Shown one piece after another: positions 7,828-11,272 of a stretch of DNA of 11,272 bases. The notes under the pieces are model-generated. The model made no database searches and was not told the DNA's origin. It was given only the letters and a program-made list of their open reading frames with translations. Source of the DNA: Zancudomyces culisetae. Its lineage: Eukaryota; Kickxellomycota; Harpellomycetes; Harpellales; Legeriomycetaceae. The stretch spans positions 1-11,272 of the forward strand of contig LSSK01001562.1 of NCBI GenBank assembly GCA_001969505.1, read 5' to 3'. The translations under genes and the position numbers were made by a program. The stretch's first letter is position 1; the number at the start of each line of letters is the position of its first letter.

Positions 7828-9611
7828 ATGAGGTTGTTTACAGGTGATGAATCTGGCCTGATCAAATGTAAGTTGCTGGGGTTGGAAAAGATTATTGGTG
7901 AGATGCAGAAGGTCTAAAATAGGAAAATAATATTGTATACAAGTAACAAATCCAGTAGCCTTTGTGATTAATTTAGTTATAATTTATCTATTTGGAAATC
8001 ATAGCGATAGAAATCGACAATATCAGAGAAAAGCACTCCAGAAGAATAGCTCAAAAAAGGTTAAAAGCGAATGGATCGTCAGCTGTGCGAGAAAAGAAAC
8101 GAAAAGGTAACGATTCGGATTCAGATTCAGACCGGGAGACAAATAAAGCAAAGGATAAAAATGTCCGGGTTAATATTCTGAATGGTGAGGTCAAAAGGGA
8201 GCAGTATATCCAGCAAATGCAGATTGTAAATAGACTCGAAAAAGATACAGTTAGAGACAAGGTAATTTATAAAACTAAACTCCCAAATCAAGTAAAAAAC
8301 CCATCATCATCACCACCACACAGCTACTTTTGTGACCTAAATGATTGGGTATCGTCGTTTTTATGTTGTCAAAAACACTGGTATTTTATTGTAAAGTGGT
8401 TATGATAATAATCGAAAATAGATTTCGGTAGCACGTAAAAACGGACGGGTTGAACTTTTGGACATGAATGGCGGGAATATACTAAATAGTTTTACAGAAA
8501 CTTTATTTGAAGATACACTAAAGGAGAAAGTCAATGGAAAGATTATCAAAGAGTATGAGTATGTGGGATTGGAGAGTAATGAAAGGTAAAAAATTCAATA
8601 TTACTGGTTAAGGTAGGGTTTTATAGTGGGAAGAGAGATATGAATAATAGGAAATATAACTAATAAACTCCAACTAAACATTTTAGGCATTTTGCGACAT
8701 GTACAAATATGGGAAATGTTCGAGTACAAAAATGGGATTCAGAACTACAAGATGGTGATGAAAATGGTAGCAATGCTGGGTTTAGGATGAAGTTGGGGGT
8801 AGATATGTGTAAAATGAAGGCAAAGGATATCGAAGCAAATATATTAGCATTTGGTGGTAATGAGCAAGAGCTAAGAATCTATGATATAAACAAAGTTGAA
8901 TTCGGAGATACGGCAAGTGGAGCTAACAATGGTGCATGGAGAAAACCGAAGAGCGAGCCATTATTCAAGGCTAAGAATATTGCGGATGATTATTTGGGAC
9001 TGCGGAACCCGGTGTGGATAACCGATATCGACTTTCTAGACAAAAATGAGAACACGACAAATTCGATGGGAAACAAATTGGTGGTGTCCACAGGATATGG
9101 ATTTATTAGGACATATGATACTCTGGCACAGAAAAAACCAGTGCTCAATTTGAATGTGTTTAACGAAAACCGGAACCGGAAAATAACCAATATTGCAGTT
9201 TCACCAAACCAATATGATGTGTTTTTCACAGATAACTCAGGTATCATATGTCAACTAGATTTGCGCAAAGCAACATCCTCAAGCATAGATTTTGCGGTTT
9301 CAACCAATCAAAACAAAACACCCTTTATAGTAGAAAGCTACAAGGGAGCAACAGGAGCGGTTACATCGATGGCAGTAGTTGGACAAACGGATGGCTTGTT
9401 TTTGGCTACAGTTTCATTGGATCGATTCTTTAGACTATACAGAATCAACATTGGATCCACTTACAAGCATAGTAAAATGATTCACCAAACTTATCTCAAA
9501 CAAAGAATGTCGGCAGTATGCTGGGATTCTACACGCAGTATTTACAATTCTGATGACATTGTTCAGGAAGAACTTGATGAAGTCTGGGATAAAATTGATA
9601 CTGTTCATTAA
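7828..9611 (+). CDS. NSA1: Nsa1/WDR74-type 60S ribosome assembly WD40 protein (461 aa, four exons)
   Basis: Exons 7828-7867, 8005-8261, 8422-8585 and 8687-9611 join to exactly 462 codons including the stop, close to the 463 residues I recall for yeast Nsa1. Nsa1 is a nucleolar WD40 beta-propeller of pre-60S particles that works with the AAA-ATPase Rix7. Family marks are the start MRLFTGDESGLIK, the blade ISVARKNGRVELLD (100-113), LAFGGNEQELRIYD, FKAKNIADDYLGLR followed by PVW, VVSTGYGFIRTYD, the blade LATVSLDRFFRLYRI, and the closing ELDEVWDKI (449-457) matching the family's DELW motif. Exon 2 adds a charged insert with KKRK (44-47) and SDSDSD (51-56). The protein stops seven residues after ELDEVW, without the lysine-rich tail of yeast Nsa1. 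The first acceptor is the weakest junction. Confidence 0.92.
7868..8004 (+). other. NSA1: NSA1 intron 1 (137 nt)
   Basis: The donor AAAT|GTAAGT follows the 13th codon. The acceptor is AATCATAG|CG at 8003-8004. Retaining the intron gives a stop after about 29 codons. The next nearby AG (8009-8010) has the same phase but would create a TAA at the junction, and a stop at 7980-7982 excludes earlier in-phase choices. The acceptor is inferred by phase, with no strong branch site. Confidence 0.6.
8262..8421 (+). other. NSA1: NSA1 intron 2 (160 nt)
   Basis: Donor AAG|GTAATT, acceptor AAAATAG|ATT, phase 0. Splicing restores the conserved blade beginning ISVARKNG. The alternative AG at 8430-8431 leads quickly to a stop. 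Confidence 0.75.
8586..8686 (+). other. NSA1: NSA1 intron 3 (101 nt)
   Basis: Donor AAAG|GTAAAA, acceptor CATTTTAG|GCAT. A branch-like AACTAAAC lies about 12 nt before the acceptor. The junction makes one AGG codon (phase 2) and continues into HFATCTNMGNVRVQKW, a normal propeller strand. Confidence 0.8.
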
Positions 9612-9735
9612 ACCTTTTGAAACTCTTTTTTTTTTGTATACATTTATAAGTTAAGCTAAATAAAAGAAAAAAATATATATTAAATATTATGAAACATGGG
9701 GGGGGATTATAAATCAGTAAAACAAAACAGATTAT
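9612..9735. other. Short convergent 3' spacer with AATAAA and a G8 run
   Basis: These 124 bp separate the stop codons of NSA1 and HAP5. AATAAA at 9659-9664 on the plus strand is a plausible NSA1 polyadenylation signal. Eight consecutive G (9698-9705) are striking in such AT-rich DNA. The two 3' UTRs may overlap. Confidence 0.55.
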
Positions 9736-10683
9736 TTATTTATTTGAACCACCTTTGGACTGTTCAGATAAAGGGTCAGTGCCGCTTGGTTGGCCATGTG
9801 AACTAATACTACTTTGGATGCCTGCTCCCGCTCCTGCTCCTCCTCTTAGAAACCCAGCTGCGTTTATCCCACCCTGCACCTGTTGTTGTTGTTGCTGCTG
9901 CTGCTGCCGCTGTAGCCAATCGTAGTTGTGTGATCCTAAACCCGAATAAAACTGTGGTTGTTGCTGTTGCTGCTGTTGTTGTTGCTGGGCCTGTTGTTGT
10001 TGAGCTGCCGCCGCTGCCGCTGCTGCCACTGCCATGTTTGATGGTATATTCCCTGCTGCGGCTGCTGCTGCTGCTGCGTGTTGCATTGCATTTATGTCAT
10101 TCAAATGGGAGGCATAGTATTGCTGGAAGGGTTGGTGGTTGTAGTACTGTGCAGCCACTGCAGCCATTGCTGAGGTTGCAGGGTTTGGCGGTCCTGCAAC
10201 AGCTGACCCTGGGATTGCATGTTGTTGTGATGCTACTGCTGCTACCGCTGCATGAATCTGTGCCGAGGTCATTTGAGAGGCCTGAACCTGTGCCATCTGT
10301 TGTGCACTCATCTCCTCTTTTGTTGAATGCGTCTTCTTTCCGGCATTTATAAACTCATCCCGTGGTATAACGTCTATTAGAAAGTCGTACATTTCACTTC
10401 GCAACGAAGCTGCTGCTACATCTTGTCTCTGTAGTGTGCGTCTCTTACTGTCCTCAGCATTGAACCAGGCCCGTAGTGTCATTTCTTTAATAAATATTTC
10501 ACACGCTTTTGAAAATAGTACCGGTGCCTCTGCACTAATCATCTTTACATCTGGGTCCGACTTCATCACTTTTTTAATCCGTGCTAGTGGTAATGTATGC
10601 GACTTGAAATCCAAATCGTTTCCTTGAACTTCTTGTAGTTGGTGAAGCCAGAAATCTCCTATTGCCTTGTGTGCACTATCCAT
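9736..10683 (-). CDS. HAP5: HAP5 / NF-YC CCAAT-binding complex subunit (315 aa)
   Basis: A single exon from the ATG at 10683. Residues about 26-108 are the NF-YC histone fold: LPLARIKKVMK (31-41), DVKMISAEAP (45-54), LFSKACEIFI (56-65), RAW (71-73), KRRTLQ (80-85) and DFLIDVIPR (100-108). The stretch before it (FWLHQLQEV, 11-19, then DFKSH) is also typical. This subunit pairs with HAP3/NF-YB, and the dimer then binds HAP2/NF-YA to recognise CCAAT boxes. In fungi the complex controls respiratory, iron and nitrogen genes. From residue about 125 on, the protein is low complexity: alanine runs at 203-210 and 220-227, glutamine runs at 228-231, 233-242 and 260-268, and a glycine/serine-rich end. 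Such Q/A tails are common in NF-Y activating regions. The segment AAASLRSEM at 90-98 departs from the usual fungal form. No intron is needed. Confidence 0.96.
   Translation of the reverse strand: MDSAHKAIGDFWLHQLQEVQGNDLDFKSHTLPLARIKKVMKSDPDVKMISAEAPVLFSKACEIFIKEMTLRAWFNAEDSKRRTLQRQDVAAASLRSEMYDFLIDVIPRDEFINAGKKTHSTKEEMSAQQMAQVQASQMTSAQIHAAVAAVASQQHAIPGSAVAGPPNPATSAMAAVAAQYYNHQPFQQYYASHLNDINAMQHAAAAAAAAGNIPSNMAVAAAAAAAAQQQQAQQQQQQQQQQPQFYSGLGSHNYDWLQRQQQQQQQQQVQGGINAAGFLRGGAGAGAGIQSSISSHGQPSGTDPLSEQSKGGSNK
9880..10077 (-). repeat. HAP5: Trinucleotide tracts coding poly-Q and poly-A in HAP5
   Basis: Four blocks of CAG/CAA or GCN codons: Q9 at 9880-9906, Q10 at 9958-9987 (with Q4 and one Ala up to 10002), A8 at 10003-10026, and A8 at 10054-10077. 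Codons are mixed rather than pure CAG, which usually means older, more stable tracts. Length differences between strains are likely. Confidence 0.85.
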
Positions 10684-11272
10684 TCTTATTATGCTTTTTT
10701 CAATTTCTTTTTTGTTTCTACCTTTTAGATTATAAAATTTTTAGGCTAGACAATCCCTGCTATCTGTACAAAATACTTTTATTCTTTCTTTTCACAAATT
10801 AAGGTTTTTATAGTGCAAGTGCAAAAAAAAACGCTTGTGTGTATTTAGTCTTTGTTGTTTTAGTTTTTATATATTTTTAGATATCGTTATCAATGTATCC
10901 TATTGTACAGTCTTGTATGGATTATGATGTACGCTTTGGTTTTTGTTCCTAATCGTTTTCCTTTTCTCCAAACACTATTCTTAATGCTTTAATCTATTTC
11001 TATTTTTATCGCAATTTATATTATAACGTAAATTCGAATTCCTCCGTATACGCAAAAGTTAATCGCAATTGTTCTTTATACCGTGTATGTTGGTTAAGAA
11101 TAAATATTATCGCCTTTTTTTTATTCCGCTTTCGTGGATAAATACTATATTTCGTTTGATTTGAAAGTGATTTTTATTTCCTGTTTCAGTTCTCAAGAGA
11201 ATAGTAAAAGCACTTCAATTTATTCAATGAAAAAACGGGATTATATGCTTTGGTGATCGGTTTAAAAAAAAA
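10684..11272. other. HAP5 upstream region to the right window edge
   Basis: 589 bp of AT-rich DNA with an A-rich leader directly before the HAP5 ATG (minus strand) and an AAAAATTTT tract near 10734-10742. I see no CCAAT box, clear TATA or reading frame of note. A 10-bp palindrome AATTCGAATT lies at 11031-11040. Confidence 0.6.

Noticed and set aside
8051-8260. A minus-strand frame opposite NSA1 exon 2, and other frames antisense to NSA1
   Set aside because: Shadow of the charged NSA1 exon. The plus-strand product matches a known family.
9930-10352. A 140-codon plus-strand frame, leucine and valine rich
   Set aside because: It is the antisense reading of the CAG/GCN repeats in HAP5.

Overview
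The window reads as nuclear DNA of an AT-rich fungus, most likely an ascomycete or yeast-like lineage that has kept introns. The signs are a HAP5-type CCAAT-binding subunit, an Nsa1 ribosome-assembly protein split into four exons, short GT-AG introns (about 100-230 nt), AT-rich intergenic DNA and a short cysteine-containing secreted protein. I cannot place it more finely. I see no bacterial features, tRNA, rRNA, transposon or CRISPR array.

Layout, left to right. (1) Positions 1-3174, minus strand: the 5' part of one very large gene that runs off the left edge. A first exon carries a SAM domain and is spliced to an exon that stays open for about 2.6 kb. The function is not recognised. (2) 3175-5532: a long intergenic stretch holding one compact, structured candidate transcription unit on the minus strand (about 3735-3990) and several short inverted repeats. 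(3) 5533-5937, plus: a 134-residue secreted, basic, six-cysteine protein with its own TATA box. (4) 5938-6600: intergenic, with a long potential hairpin and a small dyad. (5) 6601-7040, minus: a two-exon gene for a 70-residue single-span membrane protein resembling the bc1 assembly factor Cbp4. (6) 7041-7827: intergenic, ending in a telomere-repeat-like box just before NSA1. (7) 7828-9611, plus: NSA1 in four exons, 461 residues. (8) 9736-10683, minus: HAP5/NF-YC with a long Q/A-rich tail, convergent with NSA1. (9) 10684-11272: the HAP5 upstream region.

There is no operon or pathway cluster. The recognised genes are housekeeping: 60S ribosome assembly (NSA1), CCAAT-box transcription control, classically of respiratory genes (HAP5), and a probable respiratory-complex assembly factor (Cbp4-like). 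The two least explained items are the large SAM protein and the small secreted protein. Exon boundaries are read from splice consensus and frame continuity only.
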